From positions 124,001-188,000 of the forward strand of contig NZ_JRKJ01000021.1 of assembly GCF_000770795.1 (NCBI RefSeq): a stretch of 64,000 nt of DNA, written 5' to 3'. The first letter of the stretch is position 1, and the number at the start of each line of letters is the position of its first letter. The position numbers and the translations under genes were made by a program. Source of the DNA: Lysobacter dokdonensis DS-58. Lineage in GTDB: Bacteria; Pseudomonadota; Gammaproteobacteria; Xanthomonadales; Xanthomonadaceae. Under the pieces are notes generated by a model. That model saw only the letters and a list, made by a program, of their open reading frames with translations, made no database searches and had not been told where the DNA came from. Below are positions 17,430 to 31,558 of this stretch, piece by piece.

Positions 17430-18299
17430 GTGGCCGCGCGCAAGCAGGCGCTGCCCACGCTGTCTTCGCCCGATCGCGTCGTCTATCCGGACGCCGGCAT
17501 CACCAAGCGCCAGGTGTTCGATTACTACGGCGCGGTCGCCGCGCGCTTGCTGGAGGATTCCGGGCAGCGGCTGATGTCGGTCGTGCGTTGCCCCGATGGC
17601 ATCGCTGGCGAGCGCTTTTTCCAGAAACACCTCGGGCCTGCGTTCGGCAAGGCCGTGCATCGCATCGAGATCGCCGAGAACGACGGCAAGCGCGCGGAGT
17701 ACGCCTGGCTCGACGATCTCGCGGGCGTGTTGTCGCTCGCGCAGATGAATGTCATCGAATTCCATCCGTGGGCCTCGAAGGTCACGACGCTCGAGAAACC
17801 CGACCGTCTCATCTTCGACCTCGATCCGGACCCGGGCATCGGCTGGCCGAAGATCAAGGCCGCCGCGCGCGAACTGCGCGATGCGCTCGTCGAACTCGGC
17901 CTGACGTCGTTCCCGCGCCTGAGCGGCGGGAAGGGCGTGCATCTCGTCGTCCCGATCGCAAAGCGGTATTCCTGGGACCAGGGGCGTGATTTCTGCGACT
18001 GGTTCGCGCACGAGATGGAGCGCCGCCAGCCGGCGCGTTACGTCGCCACGATGAGCAAGGCCAAGCGCGAGGGCCGCATCTTCATCGACTGGTTGCGCAA
18101 CGGACGCGGCGCGACCGCGGTGTCGAGCTTCTCGCTGCGCGCGCGTCCCGGCGCGCCGGTCGCGATGCCGGTGACCTGGGACGAGTTCGCCGGCGTGCGC
18201 GCGCCGGATCGGTTCAAGTTGAAGGATGCGGTGAGGCGCATCGACGCGCCGATCTGGGATCTCGCGAGCGCGGGAAGCCAGAAGCTGCCGAAGGTCTAG
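17430..18299 (+). CDS. ligD: Stand-alone LigD polymerase/primase (POL) domain protein
   Basis: 289 residues, just the archaeo-eukaryotic primase-like POL domain. Catalytic DLDPD (metal-binding Asp pair), SGGKGVHLVVP and WLRNGRGATAVSSFSLRARPG are all present. There is no ATP ligase or 3'-phosphoesterase domain. Family knowledge: the domain fills ends with ribonucleotides and aligns breaks with Ku. GTG 17430 lies three bases after ku, making a two-gene NHEJ operon. The ligase must be encoded elsewhere. It ends three bases before a convergent kinase gene. Confidence 0.92.
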   Translation: MAARKQALPTLSSPDRVVYPDAGITKRQVFDYYGAVAARLLEDSGQRLMSVVRCPDGIAGERFFQKHLGPAFGKAVHRIEIAENDGKRAEYAWLDDLAGVLSLAQMNVIEFHPWASKVTTLEKPDRLIFDLDPDPGIGWPKIKAAARELRDALVELGLTSFPRLSGGKGVHLVVPIAKRYSWDQGRDFCDWFAHEMERRQPARYVATMSKAKREGRIFIDWLRNGRGATAVSSFSLRARPGAPVAMPVTWDEFAGVRAPDRFKLKDAVRRIDAPIWDLASAGSQKLPKV

Positions 18300-18302
18300 C
18301 CG

Positions 18303-18965
18303 TCAGGCCACCGGCAACTCGCAACGGATGCGTTGCGACGCGCCGTCGCCCGGGCCTTCGATGACGATCGAACCGGCGTGCCCTTCGGCGATCGCCTTCG
18401 CGATCAGCAACCGCAATCCAAGCCCTTCGTCGGGCGGAGGAACCTGTGGCGCTTCGAGCAGTTGCGTCCGCAACGCCTCATCGACGACCGCGCCGTTGTC
18501 GGCGAACACGACCACCACCGACGCGTCGTTCGCCGTGACGTCCACGCGCGCGCCCTGCGCATCGCGCGCGAGGGTCTGCTCGAGCAACGTGCGGAACATC
18601 TGCGCCAAACGCGAGGAGTCGCCGAGGATCTTCATCTCCGCCGCGCCATCACTGTAATGCGGATCGATGGTGCATCCGTGCACCGAACCGACGGCCATGT
18701 CGACGATGCCGCCGATCTCGAGCCGCTCGCTGCGATCCACCAGCCGGCGTTGCTGCGCGCGCGCCCAATCGTCGAGTTCGTCGACCATCCGCGCCATGCG
18801 CTGCGACTGCCGCACGACGATGTCGGCCAGCTCCCTCGAGTTCGAACCGCCCGGATCGGTGCGCAGCAGATACGCGGCGGTCTGCAACGAGGACAGCGGG
18901 CTGCGCAGATCATGCGCGAGTCGGTTGAACCACGGATTCGCGCGCTGGGGATCGTCGTTGGCCAT
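18303..18965 (-). CDS. Small cytoplasmic histidine-kinase-like protein with degenerate ATPase
   Basis: 220 residues, no membrane segment. A HisKA-like dimerisation domain with His18 in LAHDLRSPLSSLQ, then an HATPase-like region. The N-box Asn is replaced (LLEQTLARD where LLxNAxK is usual) and the G1 box is altered (FADNGAVV); a GLGLRLL G2-like motif remains. It may bind ATP poorly and act as a phosphotransfer or regulatory partner. The start overlaps the stop of the upstream hybrid kinase (TGATG), and it is last in a leftward signalling operon. Confidence 0.75.
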   Translation of the reverse strand: MANDDPQRANPWFNRLAHDLRSPLSSLQTAAYLLRTDPGGSNSRELADIVVRQSQRMARMVDELDDWARAQQRRLVDRSERLEIGGIVDMAVGSVHGCTIDPHYSDGAAEMKILGDSSRLAQMFRTLLEQTLARDAQGARVDVTANDASVVVVFADNGAVVDEALRTQLLEAPQVPPPDEGLGLRLLIAKAIAEGHAGSIVIEGPGDGASQRIRCELPVA

Positions 18966-20667
18966 CACACCACCCGGGAAACGGATTCGTCGCAGATGCT
19001 GCGCACGATGTCGAGGTCCGGCGGCTTGACCAGGTGATGGTCGAAGCCCGCTTCGGCCGTGCGCCTGCGGTCGTCGGGTTGCCCCCAACCGGTGACGGCG
19101 ACCAGCACGCGGCGGTCGCCGCCGGGTTGCGCGCGCAATTGCCGCGCGAGTTCGTAACCGCTGAGGCTCGGCATGCCGATGTCGAGGAACACCAGGTCCG
19201 GATCGAAGCGCTGCACTTCCGCGCCCGCCTCATGCGGGTCGTAGAGGCGGGTGACTTCGTGGCCGAGGATCTCCAGCATCATCGCGAGCGTGTCGGCGGC
19301 GTCGCGGTTGTCGTCGAGCACCAGGATGCGGCGCGCGCGGCCGGATGCCTGTCGCGCAGGCGGCGCGACCGCGGGTGCATGGGCAGGCTCGACGACCGTT
19401 TCCCTCAGCGGCAAGGTCACGATGAACACGCTGCCGTGCCCGAGGCCCGGGCTTTCGCACCGGATCGAACCGCCGTGCATCTCGACGAGCTGCTTGACCA
19501 GCGTCAGGCCGATGCCCAGGCCACCGCGCGCGCGCTCGATCGAGGTATCGACCTGCGCGAACAACTCGAACACCTCCTCGATCTGCTGCGGCGTCAGGCC
19601 GATGCCGCGATCGTGCACGCTGACGGTGACGAACTGCCCGTCGCGATGCGCGACCAGTTCGATCGCGCGGCCGGCATCGGAATACTTCGCCGCGTTGCTC
19701 AGCAGGTTGGAGAACACCTGCGACAGCCGCTCGCCGTCGGCGAGCATCGGCAGCGGCATTTCCGGCAACGCCAGTTGCAGGGGATGCGCGCCGGCTTCGA
19801 GGACGGGAGAGGCGGTTTCGATCGCCGCGTGCAGGATCTGTTGCAGCGTGGTCGGCTCGGGTTTCAGCACGAGCTTGCCGCGGCTGATGCGTGCGACGTC
19901 CAGCAAGTCGTCGATCAGGCGCACCAGCAGACCGAGCTGGCGCTCCATCATGTCCTGGAACGGGTCGTCGCTGCCGGTGAGCTTGCGGATGCTCACCGCG
20001 TTGCGCAGCGGCGCCAGCGGGTTGCGCAATTCGTGCGCGAGCGTGGCGAGGAATTCATCCTTGCGCCGGTCGAGCTCGCGCAGCTGCATCTCGGCACGCA
20101 CGCGCTCGCCGATCTGCGATTGCAGGTCCACGTTGCGCTGTGCCAGTTCCACGTTCGCTAGGCGCAGCGACTCGTTGAGCATCTCCAGCTCGCGCGCCTT
20201 CTCGGTGCGCAGCGCTTCGTTGGCGGCGGCCAGGCGTTCGTTGGCGAGCTGCAATTCGCGGCGCTTGCGGAACAACTCCGCCAGCACGACCACCTTCGAA
20301 CGCAGGATCTCCGGGATCACCGGCACCATCACGTAGTCGACGGCGCCGAGCTTGTAACCGCGCATGCGGTCCAGGTCGGAGACGTTGACGGCCGTGACGA
20401 AGATGATCGGCGTGCGCTCGAAGCGCGGATGCTGGTGGATCAGGCTCGCGGTCTCGAAGCCGTCCATGCCCGGCATGTTGACGTCGAGCAGGATCACCGC
20501 GAACTCGTCCTGCATCAGCTTCTGCAGCGCCTCGGGCCCCGAGCTGGCGTCCACGAGCCGCTCGCCGAGCGGCTCGAGAATCGCGCGGTACGTCAGCAAC
20601 CGTCCCGGCTGGTCGTCGACCAGCAGGATGTTGACCGGCGTATGCCCGGGGGAGAGCGGCAAGGGGG

Positions 20668-20683
<16 letters not shown>
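18965..20683 (-). CDS. REC-HisKA-HATPase-REC hybrid histidine kinase
   Basis: 572 residues, soluble. An N-terminal receiver (about 15-135, ILLVDDQPGR... LLDVNMPGMDG) is followed by a long coiled coil (about 140-215), HisKA with LAHELRNPLAPL, HATPase with SNLLSNAAKYS, DRGIGL and GGLGIGLTLV, and a C-terminal receiver (LVFLDIGMPSLSG). ATG 20683 has GGGAG upstream and overlaps the preceding giant kinase by 16 bases. The receiver-first plan suggests input by phosphorelay rather than a ligand, probably from the giant kinase encoded upstream. Confidence 0.88.
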
Positions 20684-26166
<5,483 letters not shown>

Positions 26167-26247
26167 TGAACCTCCGGTGCCCGTCCCCACGGGCAAACTG
26201 GTGCGGACGCTATCTTTCCGACGGTAGGGGCCATGTGAAGGCGCCCT

Positions 26248-26793
26248 TCACTGGGCCGGCGGCAATGCCCAGCGGAAGGTCCATCCTCCGTCGGTGCGGT
26301 GCGCTGACACGCGCAACTCGGGCACGTTCGATTCGGCCAGCGCGATGGCGATGGGGCCCGGCGACGCCAGGCCATGCGCTTCGCAGGCCAACCCCCCGTC
26401 CATCCACAGGCGGAACGCGCGCGCGCCCAGCGCCTGGCTTTCGACGGCGACCACGCACAGGGCCTGGCGCAACAGGCCGGGCACGGGTGCGGTGTCTTCG
26501 CCGTCGAGGGCGACTTCGAGATCGCCGCCGGCGTGCTGCAGGCGTTCGCGCAGGACGAGCGCGGCGGTCGACAGGCTCTCGTCGGTCGGCATGTGCGCGA
26601 GCACGCCGTTGCCCCGTTCGACGGCCGCTTCGATCCGCGCGATGCACGCGAGGGTGCGCGCGGGCTCATCGACGAGCTTGCGCGCGGCATAGGCATTCAT
26701 CTGGACGGCGTTCAAGACGTTGCGCAGGTCATGCACGCCATCGCGCAGCGAGTGCGGGGGCGCGTTGTTTTCAAGGGGGGTCGGATCGGACAC
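26248..26793 (-). CDS. Histidine-kinase-like (DHp-type) protein, first gene of signalling operon
   Basis: 181 residues from GTG 26793 (AGAGG upstream; ATG 26832 is an alternative). Residues about 15-75 resemble a kinase dimerisation/phospho-acceptor domain (VHDLRNVLNAVQMNA), with a conserved-looking His followed by DLRN. The C-terminal half has alternating beta segments but no recognisable N-, G1- or G2-box, so no ATPase is evident. It lies 81 bp upstream of the giant kinase on the same strand. It could be a phosphotransfer partner; the call is tentative. Confidence 0.55.
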   Translation of the reverse strand: MSDPTPLENNAPPHSLRDGVHDLRNVLNAVQMNAYAARKLVDEPARTLACIARIEAAVERGNGVLAHMPTDESLSTAALVLRERLQHAGGDLEVALDGEDTAPVPGLLRQALCVVAVESQALGARAFRLWMDGGLACEAHGLASPGPIAIALAESNVPELRVSAHRTDGGWTFRWALPPAQ

Positions 26794-26937
26794 GGCGTTG
26801 CCTCTCGCCGAACAGCGCGCACTCTTGCTCATCGGGTGTGGAACCGGCGTGAGGCGGGACCTCATCGGCGCGTAACCGCGCCGGCCGTACTTTCACGTAT
26901 GCGGAGTCCAGCCACACGCGAATGCAGGAGAAGTGGG

Positions 26938-27816
26938 ATGAACCATCGAGACCGCGATCAGCAGGGCCGCCACGGCGGCCGTGAAGACGACACCCGTTCC
27001 AACCGCGGGCAACGCGATACGTACGCACCGCAACCGCGCTGGTTGCAGCAGGACCGCGAGAGCCAGCATCGCGACGATCAACGCCGCTGGAGCGGCGGGC
27101 GCGACGACGACAACATCGGCGGCAGCCAGTACGGCGGCAACGAATACGGCTACGGCGGCAGCGGCCGCGGCAGCTACGCCGGCTCCGGCGAGGAATGGGG
27201 CGAGAACGAACAGGGCTACGGCCGCCGCGGTGCGATGACCAACCGCGATTTCGGCGGACGCGATTACGGCCAGCGCGACCAGCCGCGCATGCGCGAGGAA
27301 CGCGACATGCAGCAGCGTGGCTTCAGCGGCCCGAGCCGTTGGGACGAGGAAGAGTTCAATGAAAATCACGGGCGCTTCGACAGCTTCCGCGTCGGTACCG
27401 GCATGGGCGTCGGCCCGACCGGCGGCGCGGGCGGGGATTACGGGCGCGAACGCGAATTCGGTCACAGCTACGGCTCGGCCTCGGGCTACGGCAGCCGCGC
27501 GGGTTGGGACCTGGGCACGCACCAGCGCGACACCAGTGTCGGTGCACCGCGCCAATCGTTCCGCGGCATGGGCCCGAGCCACTACAAGCGCGCCGACGAT
27601 CGCATCCGCGACGACATCTACGAGCGTCTGACCGACGACCATCACATCGATGCGCGATCGATCATGGTCGACGTCAACGAAGGCAACGTCACGTTGAGCG
27701 GCACCGTCACCGAACGCCGCATGCGCTACGCGGCCGAGGACCTCGTCGAACGCATCGGCGGCGTGTCGAACATCAACAACCAGTTGCGCGTGCAGTCGGA
27801 CGACAAGCAGGGCTGA
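26938..27816 (+). CDS. BON-domain protein with long Gly/Arg/Asp-rich disordered N-terminus
   Basis: 292 residues. Residues 1-215 are low-complexity, rich in Arg, Asp, Gln, Gly and Tyr (GGNEYGYGGSGRGSYAG), with no secretion signal. Residues about 222-288 are one BON domain (DDRIRDDIYERLTDDHHID... GNVTLSGTV). BON domains bind phospholipids or bridge to the envelope in osmotically induced proteins such as OsmY, but the lack of a signal peptide suggests a cytoplasmic protein. GGAG lies before ATG 26938. Proteins of this SWFGD/BON type are common in stress-gene neighbourhoods. Confidence 0.82.
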   Translation: MNHRDRDQQGRHGGREDDTRSNRGQRDTYAPQPRWLQQDRESQHRDDQRRWSGGRDDDNIGGSQYGGNEYGYGGSGRGSYAGSGEEWGENEQGYGRRGAMTNRDFGGRDYGQRDQPRMREERDMQQRGFSGPSRWDEEEFNENHGRFDSFRVGTGMGVGPTGGAGGDYGREREFGHSYGSASGYGSRAGWDLGTHQRDTSVGAPRQSFRGMGPSHYKRADDRIRDDIYERLTDDHHIDARSIMVDVNEGNVTLSGTVTERRMRYAAEDLVERIGGVSNINNQLRVQSDDKQG

Positions 27817-27818
27817 GA

Positions 27819-29210
27819 TCAACCCTCGTCGTCGTCCTCCACCATCACCGCCCCGCGCTCCCGCGCCAGTCGATTGCGGATCGTGCGGGCGGTGATGCCG
27901 AGGGCAGCCGCCGCTCGCCGGCGGTTGTTGCCGTAGTGCTGCAAGGTCTTGCGCAGGATCCGCCGCTCCATTTCCTCGAACGACGTACCGATGGTGAATG
28001 TGATGGTGTGCGAGGACTCGTCGGCCGCCGCCGGCGGGAACGCCTGCGGCGCGATTCGCACGACACCGTCCTCGGCGAGGATGTAGGCGCGCTGCACGGC
28101 GTTGCGCAACTCACGGATGTTGCCCGGCCACGGCGATCGCGCGATCGCGTCGATCGCGTCGGGCGAGAACGCGTGGCGCGTGGTGCCGCGAGCGTTGAGT
28201 TCGGCAAGGAACGCGTTGGCCAGGCGCACGGCGTCGCCTTCGCGTTCGCGCAGCGGGGCGACGGGAATGTCGAACCCGCTGAGCCGGTAATAGAGGTCTT
28301 CACGCAACCGGCCGCTGGTCACGGCTTCGCGCGGATCGCGGTTGGTCGCCGACACGATGCGCACTTCGACTGCCAGGTCGGCATGCCCGCCGACGCGCCG
28401 GAAGCACCCGAAGTCGAGCACGCGCAGCAAATGCGTCTGCAGCGCGGGCGCCATCTCGGTGATCTCATCGAGGAACAACGTGCCGTGCGCGGCTTGTTCG
28501 AGGAAGCCCATGTGCCGCGAGACCGCACCGGTGAAGCTGCCCTTCTCGTGGCCGAACAATTGACTGGCCAGCAACTCGCCGGCGACCGCGCCGCAGTTCA
28601 CCGCGACGAACGGACCGGAGCGGCCGCTCGCTGCGTGGATCGCGCGGGCGACCAATTCCTTGCCCACGCCACTCTCGCCATGCACGAGCACCGCGGCGTC
28701 GGTCGGCGCCACCTTCTCGATCATCCGGCACACCGACTGGAAGTTGCGCGAGCCGCCGACCATGCCGTGGTTCGGCGATGCCGAAACCGGCGGCGGCATC
28801 CGTCGATCGGTGGCCGCGGCCTGCAGCAGTTCGCGCAGGCGTTCCGGACAGATGGGCTTGACCAGGTAATCGACGACGGAGTTGCGCAACGACGTCAATG
28901 CCGATTCCACCGAAGGACGCCCGGTGACGATCACCGCGCGCGTGCGATCGGCATCGATGCCCTGCAACAGTTCCAGGCCGTTGCCGTCGGGCAGGTCGAG
29001 ATCGACGAGCGCGAGATCGTAGTCGCGCTGGCGCATGCGCTGCGCCGCCTGGCCGAGTTCGCTCGCGATGGTGATTTCGAAACCCTGCAGTCGCGCGACT
29101 TCCGCGGCGGCGTGCACGAAGCCGACATCGTCGTCGACGATGAGCAACGTAGGTGCGCGAATCGCAGTGGTTTCAGTCGTCGCTTTCTCGGACGACAGGG
29201 GGGCTTCCAT
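27819..29210 (-). CDS. NtrC-family sigma-54-dependent response regulator
   Basis: 463 residues. Receiver (about 20-135) with phospho-Asp70 in LVDLDLPDGNG; AAA+ domain (about 150-385) with Walker A GESGVGKE, sigma-54-contact loop GSFTGA in place of GAFTGA, Walker B GTLFLDEI and arginine-finger region; a Fis-type HTH at the C-terminus (RRAAAALGITARTIRNRL). It activates sigma-54 promoters when phosphorylated. No cognate kinase is adjacent, so it is an orphan. It is divergent from the DUF4142 lipoprotein gene and convergent with the BON gene (two bases apart). Confidence 0.93.
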   Translation of the reverse strand: MEAPLSSEKATTETTAIRAPTLLIVDDDVGFVHAAAEVARLQGFEITIASELGQAAQRMRQRDYDLALVDLDLPDGNGLELLQGIDADRTRAVIVTGRPSVESALTSLRNSVVDYLVKPICPERLRELLQAAATDRRMPPPVSASPNHGMVGGSRNFQSVCRMIEKVAPTDAAVLVHGESGVGKELVARAIHAASGRSGPFVAVNCGAVAGELLASQLFGHEKGSFTGAVSRHMGFLEQAAHGTLFLDEITEMAPALQTHLLRVLDFGCFRRVGGHADLAVEVRIVSATNRDPREAVTSGRLREDLYYRLSGFDIPVAPLREREGDAVRLANAFLAELNARGTTRHAFSPDAIDAIARSPWPGNIRELRNAVQRAYILAEDGVVRIAPQAFPPAAADESSHTITFTIGTSFEEMERRILRKTLQHYGNNRRRAAAALGITARTIRNRLARERGAVMVEDDDEG

Positions 29211-29375
29211 GTCTGGCTCGGCGCGGGGGACGTTGGCGGTTTACTCCGCAGTAAGGGAAAGATGGGTGAAGGCCGAGCCACATTTTTCCGGAACCGGAAG
29301 AACTTTCCGGCCGCTTATGGTCGAGGCACGGTGATTGCGTGAATACACATGTCCCCCGACGGCAGGAGCCACGCA

Positions 29376-30023
29376 ATGCGTCTTCACATCCATCACAAAT
29401 ACCTGTGGTTGCTCATCGCGATCGCCGCGGCGACGAGCGGTTGCGACCGCCGCAAGCAGGGGGAGAGCGGCGACATGTCGCCCAGCACCGGCGAGACCGC
29501 GCCGGATACCGTCAGCGACAAGGCGAGCGGCACGGCATCCACCTCGACGGTGGCGTCGGCATCGACGATCGCGCCGGCGGCACCGAGTGCGGCGTCGCCT
29601 GGCGCGGCGCAATTGAACGCGGGGGACATCAGCTTCCTCAACGCCGTGACCCGTGACAACGAAAAGGAGATCGCTACCACCGAACTCGGCATGTCGCGCG
29701 GCAATGCCAAAAACAAGGAGCTTTCGCGCATGTTGAACGGTGACCACGTCGCCCTGCGCGATGAAGTGCGCGCACTCGCGCCGAGCCTGCCGACGCCGGA
29801 GGAAGGCACCGCGCCCAAGGAGCTATCGGACTTGCAGGGCGAAGCATTCGACGGACGCCTCATCGCCACGCTGCGTGCGCAGCACGAAGAGGCGATCCGG
29901 ATGTTCACCTTCGCCAGCGAGGACCGCACGCTCAGCGCGCCCGTGCGCACGCTCGCCACCGACACCCTTCCGAAATTGAAGGCCCACCTGTCGGCCGTCC
30001 AGGCCGCGGGAACGGCGGAATAG
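29376..30023 (+). CDS. DUF4142 lipoprotein
   Basis: 215 residues. The N-terminal signal ends in the lipobox ATSGC (Cys about 23), followed by a Ser/Thr/Ala-rich linker (about 30-75), then a helical DUF4142 domain (about 78-210: GDISFLNAVTRDNEKEIATTELG ... LKAHLSAVQ). Ferritin-like helical bundles of this family are predicted to be periplasmic and are common in stress clusters. ATG 29376 is chosen for GGAG upstream and the lipoprotein signal. It precedes a KGG gene by 101 bp. Confidence 0.85.
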   Translation: MRLHIHHKYLWLLIAIAAATSGCDRRKQGESGDMSPSTGETAPDTVSDKASGTASTSTVASASTIAPAAPSAASPGAAQLNAGDISFLNAVTRDNEKEIATTELGMSRGNAKNKELSRMLNGDHVALRDEVRALAPSLPTPEEGTAPKELSDLQGEAFDGRLIATLRAQHEEAIRMFTFASEDRTLSAPVRTLATDTLPKLKAHLSAVQAAGTAE

Positions 30024-30124
30024 GTTTCCGCTCCGGCCCAAGCGTTCCGCATCGCCCGGATGAATGGCCCGGGTTGTGCATCTGTAGAGCTGTTCGATCC
30101 CCCGTGAACGTGAAGGAGTACATC

Positions 30125-30421
30125 ATGGCAACAAGAGGAACCGGCACCAGCAATCGCGGATTCGCATCGATGGATCCGGAGAAGCAGCGCGCCATCGCCG
30201 CGCAGGGCGGTCGTGCGGCGCATGCGCAGGGCGTGGCCCACGAGTTCGATTCCGACGAAGCCCGCGCCGCCGGGCGCAAGGGCGGTCAGGCCCGCAGCAG
30301 CCGCAGCGCCGCCGCGCGCGCGGTGAGCCTGGCCAACGCCGATCGTGACATCCAGGAGCCCCCGCCAGTCAGCCCGATGCATGCCATCTCGGATGTCTGG
30401 CCCAGGGGTGGACACCTCTGA
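30125..30421 (+). CDS. KGG-motif stress protein (YciG/GsiB-like)
   Basis: 98 residues, hydrophilic and probably disordered. It carries the stress-protein repeats FASMDPEKQRAIAAQGGRAAH and GRKGGQARS (the second being the KGG motif). A clear AAGGAG precedes ATG 30125. Homologues are induced by general stress or stationary phase. A GC hairpin lies just after the stop. Confidence 0.85.
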   Translation: MATRGTGTSNRGFASMDPEKQRAIAAQGGRAAHAQGVAHEFDSDEARAAGRKGGQARSSRSAAARAVSLANADRDIQEPPPVSPMHAISDVWPRGGHL

Positions 30422-30426
30422 CGAGA

Positions 30427-30454
30427 CGGGCGGCGACCGTGGTGTCGCCGCCCG
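30427..30454. terminator. Hairpin terminator between convergent genes
   Basis: CGGGCGGCGAC-cgtggt-GTCGCCGCCCG, an 11-bp perfect stem between the KGG gene and the corA-like gene. Only a short T-poor tail follows, so termination may be weak. Confidence 0.7.
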
Positions 30455-30462
30455 CGCTGTTG

Positions 30463-31476
30463 TTACTTCCACCAGCCGCGCAGGCGCCCCAGCCCGATCG
30501 CGGCGACGACGAAGCCGCCCATCGCACCGACCGCGATCCAGAATCCGCGCGTGCCGGTGCCGAAGAAGCGCGCCTCGAAATTCATGCCCAGCACGCCGGC
30601 GATGACGGCGAGCGTGCCGAGCAGCACCGTCACGAACGTCAGCAGCCGGATCGTGTCATTCGTACGTTGCGTCAACCGCGTGTCGAGCAGGTCGAAGCTC
30701 CCGGCCACCAGGTCGCGCGCGCTTTCCACTGCATCCATGGTGCGCTCGTAGCGGTCGCTGACCGCACGGAAGCGACGCTGCACGAGATCGTCCTGTTCGG
30801 GCCGGAAGTCCGGCCGGCGCAGCGCATCGAACAATTCGCGATGCGCGCCGAGCAACTGGCGGAAACGCGATGCCGCACGACGCAGGTTGCCCAGTTCGGC
30901 GTCGTAGCCTTCCTTGACCTTGCCGCGGAACATCTCGACTTCCATCTGGTCGAGTCGCATCTCGAAGGCATCCAGCGCGGCGTAATACGCCGTCAACATG
31001 CGATCGAGCAGCGCGATGGCGAAAGTGTCGGCGTCTAGATCGCCGATGTGCGAGGCCGGGTCGTGGTGCGCGACGACCTTGTCGAGGAAGGCGATCGGTT
31101 CGCGATGCGCGGTGAACACCACGTTGCGCCCGACCACCAGCAGCCACGGCGCGCCGTGCAGCGTGCCGTCGGCCTCGTTCCAGCGTGGTGCGACGGCGCG
31201 CACGGCGTACCAGCCCTTGCGCATGACCAATGCATCGGACGTCGCATCCATCAGCGGTGCGACCAGGTGCGGTTCCAGCCCCACCTCGCGCATCAGCGCT
31301 TCGGTCGCCTCGCGCCCGTCCGCCGTGATGTCGATCCAGGCGAGTTCTTCGTTCGTCAGTTTCCCGAAGTCCAGGCCGCGCGGATCCTCCACGGGCCGAT
31401 CCTCGCCGTTCGCGTCGAACAGCAGGGCGCGGACCGACGGTGCGCGGTCGTCGTGCGAGGGAGCCCATTCATTCAT
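30463..31476 (-). CDS. CorA/ZntB-family divalent-cation transporter
   Basis: 337 residues from ATG 31476. A large cytoplasmic alpha/beta and helical domain (about 1-275) is followed by two C-terminal membrane helices with the signature GMN in GVLGMNFEARFF at the end of the first. The post-GMN loop lacks the MPEL of CorA Mg channels and is closer to ZntB-type members. It functions as a homopentamer. Metal specificity cannot be fixed from sequence. It is divergent from the RES gene (82-bp gap). Confidence 0.85.
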   Translation of the reverse strand: MNEWAPSHDDRAPSVRALLFDANGEDRPVEDPRGLDFGKLTNEELAWIDITADGREATEALMREVGLEPHLVAPLMDATSDALVMRKGWYAVRAVAPRWNEADGTLHGAPWLLVVGRNVVFTAHREPIAFLDKVVAHHDPASHIGDLDADTFAIALLDRMLTAYYAALDAFEMRLDQMEVEMFRGKVKEGYDAELGNLRRAASRFRQLLGAHRELFDALRRPDFRPEQDDLVQRRFRAVSDRYERTMDAVESARDLVAGSFDLLDTRLTQRTNDTIRLLTFVTVLLGTLAVIAGVLGMNFEARFFGTGTRGFWIAVGAMGGFVVAAIGLGRLRGWWK

Positions 31477-31558
31477 GCATCGCTTGTAGCAGCCGGCCGT
31501 AAAGGCGGGGTCAATTGGGTTCACGCGCGAACAACGCCCATCGAACGACGCTAGCCCC

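Noticed and set aside
26830-26937. ECF-type GGAACC promoter shared by the BON and DUF4142 genes
   Set aside because: GGAACCGG occurs upstream of both, but no consistent -10 element at 16-17 bp was found.
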